A DNA stretch of 64,000 nucleotides from Sphingobium sp. Z007 (GTDB lineage: Bacteria > Pseudomonadota > Alphaproteobacteria > Sphingomonadales > Sphingomonadaceae): assembly GCF_900013425.1 (NCBI RefSeq), contig NZ_FBXK01000005.1, positions 2,356,001 through 2,420,000 of the forward strand, read 5' to 3'. Position numbers and translations under genes: made by a program. Under the pieces are notes generated by a model that was given only the letters and a program-made list of their open reading frames with translations, made no database searches and was not told where the DNA came from. Shown piece by piece: positions 9,210 through 17,479 of the stretch. Positions within the stretch are counted from its first letter, which is position 1. Each line of letters opens with the position of its first letter.

Positions 9210-9812
9210 ATGCTAACCTCGCTGATCGTCTCCCAGATCCTGTCCTGGATCGTCATCATCGGCCTCGTCGTCGCGCTGCTCGCGCTGGCGCGGCAGGTCG
9301 GCGTGCTGCACATCCGCGTCGCGCCAGCGGGCGCGCTCGCCACCAGCGGCGGCCCGGCGGTGGGCGGCACGATCGGCGCGATCCCAGCCACCACGCTCGA
9401 CGGCCAATCGGTCAGCGTCGGCGGCCATGCCCATGGCGTGCCGCTGCGGCTCCTCCTCTTCGTGTCGGCGCAATGCCCGCTGTGCAAGGCGGTGATCCCG
9501 ATGGCGACCAGCTTCGCCCGCGCCGAGCGCGTGGCTCTGACCTTCGTGGGCGATGACGATGTCGCCGCCCAGCGCGCGATGATCGCGCAGCATGGGCTGG
9601 AGGGCCATGCCTTCCTCAACGGCCCCGAAGTGGGCCAGGCCTACCAGGTCGCCAAGCTGCCCTTCGCGGTGCTGCTGGACGAAGAGGGCACGATCCTGTC
9701 GAAGGGGCTGGTCAACAGCCGCGAGCATCTGGAGAGCCTGGTCGTGGCGCATGAAATGGGCATCGCCACGGTGCAGGATTATATCGGCGGGTTGAAGGCG
9801 CAGGCGGCCTGA
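9210..9812 (+). CDS. mauD: MauD-like thioredoxin-fold protein of amine dehydrogenase maturation
   Basis: The 200-residue protein starts at 9210 behind CGGAGATAACC. It has an N-terminal membrane anchor (LIVSQILSWIVIIGLVVALLALA) and then a periplasmic thioredoxin-like domain with the active-site motif CPLCK in LFVSAQCPLCKAVIPMA. The cis-Pro loop is KLPFAVLLDEEG. In methylotrophs MauD is required for correct disulfide formation in the small subunit, and its motif resembles CPxC here. It is directly upstream of the small-subunit gene (22-base gap), its presumed client. Confidence 0.9.
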   Translation: MLTSLIVSQILSWIVIIGLVVALLALARQVGVLHIRVAPAGALATSGGPAVGGTIGAIPATTLDGQSVSVGGHAHGVPLRLLLFVSAQCPLCKAVIPMATSFARAERVALTFVGDDDVAAQRAMIAQHGLEGHAFLNGPEVGQAYQVAKLPFAVLLDEEGTILSKGLVNSREHLESLVVAHEMGIATVQDYIGGLKAQAA

Positions 9813-9834
9813 CGGCAAAAATGGGGGCAAGGTC

Positions 9835-10380
9835 ATGAAAAAATTCGACGCCGATAGCATGGGCGAAAAACTGCTGCGCAAGTTCGCGGGCGCCAGTTCG
9901 CGCCGCTCGATGCTCTCGCGCCTCGGCGCCGTTCTGGTCGCCGCCCCCGCCTTTCCGCTGCTGCCGGTCAGCCGCGCGGAAGCCGCCAAGCCCGATCGCT
10001 CGCCCGAAACCAAGACCTTCTTCGCCCGCACCGCGCAGACGAAGGACGACACGAAATGCGATTATTGGCGCTATTGCGCGATCGACGGGGCGCTCTGCAC
10101 CTGCTGCGGCGGCGGCATTCACAGCTGTCCGCCGGGCGCGGAGCCTTCGCCTGTCTCCTGGGTCGGCACCTGCATCAACCCGGACGACGGCAAGGCGTAT
10201 CTGATCGCCTATCGCGACTGTTGCGGCAAACCCGCCTGCGGCCAATGCGGCTGCGACAATACCGATCGCGAAACCCAGCTATACGTGCCGCAACTCAACA
10301 ATGACGTGATCTGGTGCTTCGGCACCAGCAGCATGGATTATCATTGCTCCACCGCGGTACTGGTGGGCGCGGCAAGCTAA
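9835..10380 (+). CDS. mauA: TTQ amine dehydrogenase small (beta) subunit, MauA/AauA family
   Basis: The 181-residue precursor carries a long twin-arginine-like leader (SSRRSMLSRLG, residues 21-31), as usual for this subunit. Trp109 in PVSWVGTC and Trp160 in DVIWCFG align with the two tryptophans joined to make TTQ. Asp84 in AIDG and Asp128 in YRDCCG align with the conserved acidic residues; in aromatic amine dehydrogenase literature Asp128 is the proton-abstracting base. The residue aligned with the conserved Thr172 is Ser (HCSTAV). The mature part holds 14 cysteines against the 12 I recall for the Paracoccus chain; Cys91 and Cys135 look additional. The gene closes the B-E-D-A block. The enzyme family is secure; aau-type rather than mau-type is likely, from gene order and residue numbering. 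Confidence 0.92.
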   Translation: MKKFDADSMGEKLLRKFAGASSRRSMLSRLGAVLVAAPAFPLLPVSRAEAAKPDRSPETKTFFARTAQTKDDTKCDYWRYCAIDGALCTCCGGGIHSCPPGAEPSPVSWVGTCINPDDGKAYLIAYRDCCGKPACGQCGCDNTDRETQLYVPQLNNDVIWCFGTSSMDYHCSTAVLVGAAS

Positions 10381-10409
10381 GACTACTTATGGCGTATCTT
10401 CCAAGTCAC

Positions 10410-10475
10410 CGTTCGCTTCGAGCGAAGTCGAGCAGCCTTTGCGCTTCCGTTTCTCGACTACGCTCGAAACGAACG
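10410..10475 (+). repeat. Inverted repeat (REP-like) between small subunit and cytochrome genes
   Basis: A left arm CGTTCGcTTCGAGCGaAGTCGAG (10410-10432, given here in two parts: CGTTCGCTTCGAGCG then AAGTCGAG) is matched by its reverse complement at 10453-10475 with 2 mismatches in 23. The 20-base loop completes a strong stem. It lies inside the operon, just ahead of the cytochrome gene. Similar GAGCG(A/T)AGTCGAG palindromes are scattered in sphingomonad genomes as far as I recall. It may stop, attenuate or stabilise the message. Confidence 0.65.
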
Positions 10476-10498
10476 GGTGGCGGTGCGGCATTGTGCTA

Positions 10499-11032
10499 AT
10501 GGTCGTCCTGTCTCCAAAAACTCCTATCGCCGCGCTATGCACCGCCCTCCTCCTGCTTGGCACAGCGATAAGCGTTCGCGCCGCACTGCCGCCGATGGGC
10601 CTGCTCCCCGCCGCGATCACCGACCCCGACATGGCGCGCGCCGACTATGTCGAACAATGCGCCGGCTGCCATGGCGTGGCTGGCAGCGTCGCACCCGCGC
10701 GCCTGCCCGAACTGCGCGGCCGGGTCGGCTGGTTTCTCTGCACGCCGAAAGCGCGCGCCTATCTCATCCGCCTGCCCAATGTCGCGCACAGCCGGATCAA
10801 GGATAATCAGCAACTGGCCGACATGATGAATTTCGTCGTCTTCGGCCTGGGCGGCGCCAGCACGCCGCCGGGCACGGCCCCCTTCACCGCCGACGAAGTC
10901 GCGCGCGAACGGCTGCACGCCTTGTCCACCACCGCGCTCAAGGCCGAACGCGCCCGCCATGTGGACGCCGCGATCCGCCAGTGCAAGGCGCCCGCGTCAC
11001 TGCGGCTGCTCTATCCGGGCGACAAGGGATAG
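10499..11032 (+). CDS. Periplasmic monoheme cytochrome c, likely electron acceptor of the amine dehydrogenase
   Basis: ATG 10499 gives a signal peptide (TPIAALCTALLLLGTAISVRA) and a 177-residue precursor with one CXXCH heme motif (CAGCH, residues 54-58). The segment RIKDNQQLADMMNFVVFGLGG probably supplies the axial Met. Small cytochromes c follow the aromatic amine dehydrogenase genes in known aau clusters, and here it follows the small-subunit gene on the same strand after a palindromic repeat. I infer that it takes electrons from TTQ or passes them to the respiratory chain. There is only one heme motif, so it is not MauG, which has two. Confidence 0.8.
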   Translation: MVVLSPKTPIAALCTALLLLGTAISVRAALPPMGLLPAAITDPDMARADYVEQCAGCHGVAGSVAPARLPELRGRVGWFLCTPKARAYLIRLPNVAHSRIKDNQQLADMMNFVVFGLGGASTPPGTAPFTADEVARERLHALSTTALKAERARHVDAAIRQCKAPASLRLLYPGDKG

Positions 11033-11043
11033 GCGCATACATT

Positions 11044-11115
11044 CCCCGGCGAAGGCCGGGGTCCAGGAGGCCCATTCGCTGCGCCCAGAGCTCTGGCCCC
11101 CGGCCTGCGCCGGGG
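11044..11115. repeat. Pair of inverted GCGAAGGC-type hairpins (REP pair) between convergent genes
   Basis: Two hairpins face each other. The first (11044-11061) is CCCCGGC-GAAG-GCCGGGG. The second (11098-11115) is CCCCGGC-CTGC-GCCGGGG, which reads as the same element on the other strand. They lie between the convergent cytochrome and L,D-transpeptidase genes, so they may end both transcripts. The core matches the repeat around the GIY-YIG gene at 21.3 kb, with paired base changes. Confidence 0.6.
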
Positions 11116-11126
11116 CACAGCGTCGG

Positions 11127-11819
11127 TTACTCGCCCACATCCCCCACGCCCGCGTTCAGGAAGGGCTGTACCCGCAGCCGCGGAAACACCTCTTCCAACG
11201 GCTTACTGTCGGGCAGGATATAGACATAGCCGCCCTTCTTGCGAAAGCGCGGGCTGACGCTCTGATTATAGAAGATTTTGGGCACGTTGATGCAGCCGAA
11301 GGTGATCCGGTTATCGTCGATCGCGGGCGAGAGCATCCGGTCCTTGCGCTTGTCCTTCGGATTGCCCGGCGGGATCGTATGCAGCGCCACCGAGGTCGCA
11401 TAATCGACCCACAACACCCGTTGCTTGCCCGCGGCCACGCCGAATTTCGCCAGGAAACGCCCTGCCGGCGTCGTCTTTTCCGCCGGACCGATCTCGGAAA
11501 GATTCTTGCTGCCGATGCCCGGCGTCGCCTCGTCACCCGGCGCAATGCCGATCAACACCGGCGCATGGGCCAGCATCCTGCCCTTCGCATCGAACAGATA
11601 GGCGGCGGCGCCCGGCTTATCGATGATGATATAGGGCAGCGCGTGATTGTCCTGCGCCCCGGCGACCCAGTCCGCAACGCGCGTGGCACCGTCCGATAGG
11701 ATCACCGGCGCGTCGGTCAAAGGCGCTTGGGCGGCGGTCTTTTCCGCCTCGGCGGCGCGCACTGGTCCGGCCGCGGCCACGCCCTGCACGGCAACGACCA
11801 GCAATAACGCAAAGTTCAT
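11127..11819 (-). CDS. L,D-transpeptidase (YkuD family)
   Basis: The start at 11819 is preferred because GAGG lies eight bases upstream and the product then opens with a signal peptide (MNFALLLVVAVQGVAAAGPVRA). The 230-residue protein carries the YkuD signature with a catalytic His (ALHTIPPGN) and Cys in ITFGCINVP. Such enzymes make 3-3 cross-links in peptidoglycan or attach lipoproteins to it in the periplasm. The segment ADWVAGAQDNHALPYIIIDK at the domain start is typical. It stands alone, convergent with the cytochrome gene. Confidence 0.88.
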   Translation of the reverse strand: MNFALLLVVAVQGVAAAGPVRAAEAEKTAAQAPLTDAPVILSDGATRVADWVAGAQDNHALPYIIIDKPGAAAYLFDAKGRMLAHAPVLIGIAPGDEATPGIGSKNLSEIGPAEKTTPAGRFLAKFGVAAGKQRVLWVDYATSVALHTIPPGNPKDKRKDRMLSPAIDDNRITFGCINVPKIFYNQSVSPRFRKKGGYVYILPDSKPLEEVFPRLRVQPFLNAGVGDVGE

Positions 11820-11909
11820 GGGATAACCTCGAAGGGGGTTCGGCAAAAAGGGCCGGCGCCAAGGGAAGCGCCGACCCTATAACAATCGGTGCGGCCAGGC
11901 CGCCCCGTA

Positions 11910-12212
11910 TCAGTTGCGCGCGCGCTTGCGCTGGGCTTCCTGCATCCGCTGCTCGACGCCATCGACGCGGCCGTTCAGCTGATCGAGCCGCTGGCTGTTC
12001 TGCTGCGACTGGCCCGATGCGGCGCGGGCCTCTGCCAGTGCCTGTTGCGCGGTGCCGTCGGTCGTCTGCAACCGCGCGTCGAGCGCATCGACGCGCTGAT
12101 TCACGGTGGCGACCTGTTCGCGCACAAACCCTTTGGTAGCGCAGCCCGTCAGGCCGATCGAGCCTGCCAAAACCGCGGTCAGGGCCCCTATTTTCGTCAA
12201 AGAGGGCGACAT
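11910..12212 (-). CDS. Small lipoprotein with a coiled-coil alanine-zipper tail
   Basis: ATG 12212 has AGGAG seven bases upstream. The 100-residue product begins with a lipoprotein signal ending in the lipobox LTGC (GSIGLTGCATKGFV). The remaining 75 residues are a heptad-like coiled coil rich in Ala, Gln, Val and Asp (QVATVNQRVDALDARLQ, RLDQLNGRVDGVEQRMQ). It resembles OmpA-associated or Lpp-like spacer lipoproteins. The L,D-transpeptidase next door on the same strand could be the enzyme that links such a protein to peptidoglycan, which is inference. Confidence 0.75.
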   Translation of the reverse strand: MSPSLTKIGALTAVLAGSIGLTGCATKGFVREQVATVNQRVDALDARLQTTDGTAQQALAEARAASGQSQQNSQRLDQLNGRVDGVEQRMQEAQRKRARN

Positions 12213-12498
12213 ATTATTCTCCTGATAGTCGAAATGACTGCGTCTTTGGAGGCCGCCCAGGACCGTTCCGGCAACGTGATTATGACCGGACGTGCGTCTG
12301 GCCGGTTGAATGGAGCGATCCATAAAAGCGCGCTATTGCGCTGAAAAGCTGGATGAATTCTGGATGAACCCGGCGCAAGGTGTCGTCTTCCGCTGGCCCG
12401 ATACGATGCCCGCTTCATCGCTGCGCGGCAAAACGCTAATCGCCGCCGAATCCTGCGATTCGGCGGCGACGCAATCCTTGTTCGCTAGGGTCAGGCCG

Positions 12499-15201
12499 TC
12501 AGTATTTCTGCCCGAAGCGAATGCCGAAAAATTGCGGCTTGATGGTGAAGGTGCGCGACGATCCCGAACAGAAGTCGATCGAGCAGAAGGTGTTGCGCGT
12601 CAACTGTCCCCGCTTGTCGAAGGCGTTCTGAAGGAACAGGGTCAGGCTCCAATTATCCTTCTTGATACCGCCTGAAAAATCGAAGCTGACGAATCCCTTG
12701 GTATTGCCCAGCAGCGCATTGTTATCGACGTTGAGATCCTGCGTCGCACCGGTCTGATAAAGCGCCGCACCCTGAAGGTAGGCGCTGTAATCGCCCATGT
12801 AAGTGTCGAAGCGGATCGACGACGTGCCCTTGAACTTGGGCTGGCGCGGCAGGCGGGTGCCGTCGGCGGCGGCGACGGACGGGATCGGCGGATTTGCGCC
12901 GACATCGACACCCGGCGCGCAACTGCTTAGCTGGCCGATCGCGGTGCCCGCGTCGTTCAGCGCAAAGTTGCAGAAATCGCCCTTCAACTTGCCGTCATTA
13001 TAGGCGCCGGAGGTCGAGAAGGTGAACTTGCCCAGTTTCAGGTCGGCATCATATTCGATGCCCTTGACCACCGCCTTGCCCGCATTGCCGGTCATGCCCG
13101 CACCCTGCGCGCCCGCAACCACGACGCTATACTGGATATTGTTCCACTTCTCATAATAGACCGAGGCATTGAACCGGAAGATGTTGTTCCAAGTGGTCTT
13201 CACACCCATCTCGAAATTGGTCAGTTTTTCAGACTCGAATGGGGCCACATCCACGATCTTGCCCAGACTGCGGATACGCAGCGGCCGGTTATAACCGCCG
13301 GGGCGGAAGCCCGTCGAATAGTTGGCATAGACCATCTTGTCGGTCTGGAACTGCCAATCGAGCGCGATCTTATGGGTTTCGCCATCCTCCTTGTAACGGC
13401 CGGTCCCGTCCGCTGCGTTGGTGTTGGTGTTGATACAGGTCAGGCGCTCGTCGACCGGCAGGGGTGTCGCACAGCCCACGCCTGCCGCAGACCCAGCGAC
13501 GCCCGCAAAGCCCTTGACCGTATAATCTGTCCAGAAATAGCGGATGCCGCCGGTCAGCTTCAGCGTCGGCGTGATGTTATAATGGCCTTCGGCGAAGATC
13601 GCCTTGTCATGATAAAGCTGGTTCTGCTCGGTGATGTAGAAGCCGTCGCCCTTTACCGCCTGCGTGCCCAGTAACATCGTGCCCAGCGGATTGCCGTTGG
13701 GGTTGATGACATCGCTGGTGTCGAAGAAGGGATTGCCGTCGTCGTCATAGCCGATGCCATACATCGCCGGCACGCCGATCAGGCCGCCCGCCACATCGCC
13801 ACCGCCGGTCGCGGTATAGCCGGTGATCGTGTCCAACCCGCGAATGGCGTAAAAGGTGTTCGTCTCATTCTTCTGCCGCTGGTAAAAGCCGCCGAGCGTG
13901 ACGTCGAACGGCCAGTCCTTGGGCGTGGAGATGCGCAATTCCTGAGTGAATTTGTTACGGTGGGTATCGGCGTGATAATATTGCGTCGGGTCGATCAGCG
14001 AACATTGCTGTGACGCGCCCGATCCGGTGCAATTGTCGAAAAATTGCAGATAGCTTTCATAGCCCGCGCCGAAACCGTCATAGGTGACGGTATAATAGGT
14101 ATAGTCGTTGAGCGTCTTGGTCCGGCGCTTGAAGAATCCGGTCGCGGAAACGACGTCCCAATCGCCGATATGGCCGTGGATGCTCAGCGCCGCCTGATAC
14201 CAGCGGTCGTCATTCTTGGTCTGGTCATAATCATGGACCTCCAGATCGCCGACGCGCGGGTCATAGCCGAAATAGCCCTTGGCGACCTGGCGCTGGCCAG
14301 TGAATTGCGGCGTGATTTCCCAATCGTCGGCCGGCTGCCACAATATCTGGATGCGGCCGCCAAATTCCTTGATCGTGTTATAATCGTCCTTCGCGATGTC
14401 GCTATTGTCGAGCGCGAAATTGGTGTTCGGATTATTGTCGCCCAGCGTATAGACGGCCGGGCTGCCATTGTTGAGCAGGCCATTGTTGGGCGTATTGTCG
14501 ATATAACCGCCATCGCGCCGATAATAGCCCATCACGCGCAGCGCCAGATTGTCGCCCTGCGGAATGTTGATGTAGGATTCGATCTGGCCGCCGAAATCGC
14601 CCTTGCCATATTTATTGGCTTCGACGTCGTACCCGAATTCGAACTTGTCGAGATTGGGCTTGTTGGTGATCAGGCGGATGGTGCCCGCCAGCGACCCTGC
14701 GCCATAGAGCGTGCCCTGCGGCCCGGCCAGCGCCTCGACCCGCTCCATGTCATAGGCATGGATGTCGGGGACTTCGGTGCCGGTGATCGGAATGTCATCC
14801 AGATAATAGCCGACCGAGGCATAGGCGCCGCCCGCCGGCACGATGCCGCGGAAGAAAGCCGTGTTGCGGCCCGGCCCGATCCCCTCGAACGACACGGACG
14901 GCAGCAGCGCCGCGAAATCACTGAGGCCCTTGACCTGCCGCTGCGCCAGCGTCTCGGCCCCCAGCGCCTGCATCGAGATCGGCACTTTCTGGATCGACTG
15001 CGCGCTGCGCGTCGCGGTAACGACGATTTCGGTAAGGCCGCCCCCGGCCTCCGCCGCGGCATCGGCGGCGACCGGGTCCGGCGCGACCTGCTCCGCGGCC
15101 TCGGCAGCGAACGCGACCATCGGCGCGGCAAGCCCCGCCAATATGGTGCTGACCCCCAAAATCTTCATCAATTGCGACCGGCGACGCGACGGGACTTTCA
15201 T
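12499..15201 (-). CDS. TonB-dependent receptor
   Basis: ATG 15201 follows GGGGGAG and gives a 900-residue precursor with a signal peptide (MKILGVSTILAGLAAPMVAFA). The plug shows LTEIVVTATRSAQSIQKVPISM and the TonB-receptor turn GPQGTLYGAGSLAGTIRLI. The C-terminal strand ends in FFGIRFGQKY. It is of the FecA/CirA-like class with the QKVPISMQA plug seen in many sphingomonad receptors of unknown ligand, and differs in subfamily from the receptor at 1.6 kb. It is divergent from the TPR-sulfotransferase gene, with an 18-base palindrome between them. Confidence 0.92.
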   Translation of the reverse strand: MKVPSRRRSQLMKILGVSTILAGLAAPMVAFAAEAAEQVAPDPVAADAAAEAGGGLTEIVVTATRSAQSIQKVPISMQALGAETLAQRQVKGLSDFAALLPSVSFEGIGPGRNTAFFRGIVPAGGAYASVGYYLDDIPITGTEVPDIHAYDMERVEALAGPQGTLYGAGSLAGTIRLITNKPNLDKFEFGYDVEANKYGKGDFGGQIESYINIPQGDNLALRVMGYYRRDGGYIDNTPNNGLLNNGSPAVYTLGDNNPNTNFALDNSDIAKDDYNTIKEFGGRIQILWQPADDWEITPQFTGQRQVAKGYFGYDPRVGDLEVHDYDQTKNDDRWYQAALSIHGHIGDWDVVSATGFFKRRTKTLNDYTYYTVTYDGFGAGYESYLQFFDNCTGSGASQQCSLIDPTQYYHADTHRNKFTQELRISTPKDWPFDVTLGGFYQRQKNETNTFYAIRGLDTITGYTATGGGDVAGGLIGVPAMYGIGYDDDGNPFFDTSDVINPNGNPLGTMLLGTQAVKGDGFYITEQNQLYHDKAIFAEGHYNITPTLKLTGGIRYFWTDYTVKGFAGVAGSAAGVGCATPLPVDERLTCINTNTNAADGTGRYKEDGETHKIALDWQFQTDKMVYANYSTGFRPGGYNRPLRIRSLGKIVDVAPFESEKLTNFEMGVKTTWNNIFRFNASVYYEKWNNIQYSVVVAGAQGAGMTGNAGKAVVKGIEYDADLKLGKFTFSTSGAYNDGKLKGDFCNFALNDAGTAIGQLSSCAPGVDVGANPPIPSVAAADGTRLPRQPKFKGTSSIRFDTYMGDYSAYLQGAALYQTGATQDLNVDNNALLGNTKGFVSFDFSGGIKKDNWSLTLFLQNAFDKRGQLTRNTFCSIDFCSGSSRTFTIKPQFFGIRFGQKY

Positions 15202-15567
15202 CTTGTTCTGACTCCCCCTTGGATAAACCGCGCCTTCCGCCTCGCTCTCCCTGTCTCGCGGTTTGCCCGCGTGGTTATGACGCACTGCACCCTGCCCTTG
15301 GCGGGCATATTCTTCCCTGGCGCTCGCAAAGACACATGTCCCCGCGATCGGAAACCAAGTGGTTTCCAGACCAGTCGCGCCAGTGCGCAACATTCAAAAT
15401 TATATGACTACCCCTTGGACTTTCGCCATTCCATGACGCTTGTCCAGCTTTGATAATGCGGCAATGAAAGCAGGAGTCAACAGCTTAGTTGCTGATGGCG
15501 CAACAGATTGTTGCGCTGCCGCAAAATCGCGGTCATGCTGCAAGGCCGAAAGGAAATAGGACAGACG
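15202..15567. promoter_or_regulatory. Divergent intergenic region with an 18-bp perfect palindrome
   Basis: This 366-base gap separates the TonB receptor and the TPR-sulfotransferase. It holds GGAAACCAAGTGGTTTCC at 15350-15367, a palindrome with 8-base arms around AG, about 150 bases before the receptor start. It has the form of a repressor operator, but I cannot name the regulator. No other gene is supported here. Confidence 0.45.
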
Positions 15568-17373
15568 ATGACCGCTGCTTCTACCGTCACCGCCCGACCG
15601 CCTCTCTCTTCCTTGGCATCGGCGCAGGCCGCCATTGCGGCCGGCGATCACGCCAGAGCCATCCCACTGCTGGAAAGCCTGTTGCGGCAACAGCCCGCCC
15701 TGGCCCCCGGCTGGTTCCTGCTCGCCGCGCAGTTGCGCAAGGCCGGGCGGGACGAAGACGCCTGGCGCGCCGACCTGTCCGGCGTCCACGCCTCATCCCG
15801 CGACCGCAACTTGCTCGAAGCGGCGATGGCGATGCACGCAGGCGATCTCGACGCCGCCGACGCGCGGCTGGCGGCGCGCGACGATGCCCCCGCCATCCGC
15901 ATGGCCGGCGAAATCCAGTGGCGGCGCGGCGACATGAGCGCGGCGCTGGCGCTGGTCGAACGCGCCGTCGCCCTCGCCCCCGGCTTCGACCTGGCGCGCG
16001 ATTTCCTCATCCGCCTGCTGCTCCAGAACAACCGGCTGACCGAGGCGCTGGCCCATGCCGACATCCTCGCCGCCTCGCCGATGAAGCATCCCGGCTACGA
16101 CCTGATCCGCGCCTCCGTGCTGGTGCGGCTGGGCGATCAGGACGGCGCGCGGGCGATCTACGAACATCTGCTCGCCCTCAAGCCAGACCAGCCGCAAGTC
16201 TGGCAAAATCTGGGGCATGCGCTCAAGACTTTGGGGCGACAGGCCGACGCCGTCCATGCCTATCGCCAGGCGGTGGCGCATCAACCGACCATGGGCGAAG
16301 CCTGGTGGAGCCTGGCCAACCTCAAGACCGTCAAGTTGGACGCCGCCGACATCGCGACGATGGACCGCGCGCTCGCCACCCTCGCGCCCGACGTCGCGAC
16401 CCGGCAGGAGGATATCTTCCACCTCCATTTCTCGCTGGGCAAGGCGCTGGAGGATGCGGGCGAAGACGCAGCCGCCTTTGACCATTACGACCAGGGTAAC
16501 CGCCTGCGCCGCACGATGATCCGCCACGACGCCGCCGAATTTTCCGCCGAAGTCTCGGCGGCGCGCGGCACCTTCACCAGCGCCTTCATCGCCGTCCAGG
16601 GCGCAGGCGGCTGCTTGGCCCCCGATCCGATCTTCATCGTGGGCCTGCCGCGCGCGGGATCGACGCTGGTCGAACAGATCCTCTCCAGCCACAGCAGGAT
16701 CGAAGGCACGATGGAACTGCCGGAGATGATGATGATCGCCGGCCGCCTGCAATCGCGCGTGGACGATGGCGAATTTCCCGATTTCGCCGCGATGATCGCG
16801 GCCCTCACCCCCGCCGACCGGCTGCGCTTGGGCGAGGAATATATCGATCGCACGCGCGTCCATCGGCAGACCGACCGGCCGCATTTCATCGATAAGATGC
16901 CCAATAATTGGCAGCATGTCGGCCTGATCCGGCTGATCCTGCCCAACGCCCGTATCATCGACGCGCGCCGCCATCCGATGGCCTGCGGCTTTTCAGCCTG
17001 GAAACAGCATTTCGCCCGCGGCCAGGCGTTTAGCTACGACCTGACCGACATCGGCCTCTATTATCGCGATTATGTGGAATTGATGGCCGCCTTCGACGCC
17101 GCCGCGCCCGGCCAGGTCCATCGCGTTCTCTACGAACATATGGTCGCCGACACGCCGGGCGAAGTTGCGCGCCTGCTCGCCTATCTGGATCTGCCGTTCG
17201 AGGATGCCTGCCTCGCTTTCTGGACCAACAAGCGCGCGGTGCGGACCGCCAGCAGCGAACAGGTGCGCCAGCCCATCTTCACGGACGGGGTCGATCACTG
17301 GCAGCGCTTCGCCCCCTGGTTGGGGCCGCTGGAAACGGCGCTGGGACCGGCGCTGACCGACTGGGACAGCTAA
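15568..17373 (+). CDS. Tetratricopeptide-repeat sulfotransferase family protein
   Basis: The 601-residue protein starts at 15568 behind AGGAAATAGG. The first 290 residues are TPR helices (AQAAIAAGDHARAIPLLESL, VWQNLGHALKTLGRQADAVHAY). The C-terminal part is a Sulfotransfer_3-type domain starting with the PAPS-binding loop FIVGLPRAGSTLVEQIL and containing DKMPNNWQHVGLI. Such TPR-sulfotransferases are common next to TonB receptors in sphingomonads and Caulobacter. Their acceptor is unknown, and a link to the divergent receptor is only inferred from position. Confidence 0.88.
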   Translation: MTAASTVTARPPLSSLASAQAAIAAGDHARAIPLLESLLRQQPALAPGWFLLAAQLRKAGRDEDAWRADLSGVHASSRDRNLLEAAMAMHAGDLDAADARLAARDDAPAIRMAGEIQWRRGDMSAALALVERAVALAPGFDLARDFLIRLLLQNNRLTEALAHADILAASPMKHPGYDLIRASVLVRLGDQDGARAIYEHLLALKPDQPQVWQNLGHALKTLGRQADAVHAYRQAVAHQPTMGEAWWSLANLKTVKLDAADIATMDRALATLAPDVATRQEDIFHLHFSLGKALEDAGEDAAAFDHYDQGNRLRRTMIRHDAAEFSAEVSAARGTFTSAFIAVQGAGGCLAPDPIFIVGLPRAGSTLVEQILSSHSRIEGTMELPEMMMIAGRLQSRVDDGEFPDFAAMIAALTPADRLRLGEEYIDRTRVHRQTDRPHFIDKMPNNWQHVGLIRLILPNARIIDARRHPMACGFSAWKQHFARGQAFSYDLTDIGLYYRDYVELMAAFDAAAPGQVHRVLYEHMVADTPGEVARLLAYLDLPFEDACLAFWTNKRAVRTASSEQVRQPIFTDGVDHWQRFAPWLGPLETALGPALTDWDS

Positions 17374-17479
17374 TTTTCCCCTTGCCCCAACGCCAATCCC
17401 ATGCACAAAGCTTGCCAACCGCCCTACGCGTTCCGAAATTTAAGGAAAGCTTAGTCGAACGGCTGCAAGGACAAGATGC

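Noticed and set aside
10499..11032. The cytochrome gene as a MauG homologue
   Set aside because: Only one CXXCH heme motif is present and the protein is far too short for a two-heme MauG.
14044..15453. A 469-codon open frame on the plus strand opposite the second TonB receptor
   Set aside because: It is antisense to a clear receptor gene, has no recognisable domain and reflects the GC-rich codon bias of the real gene.
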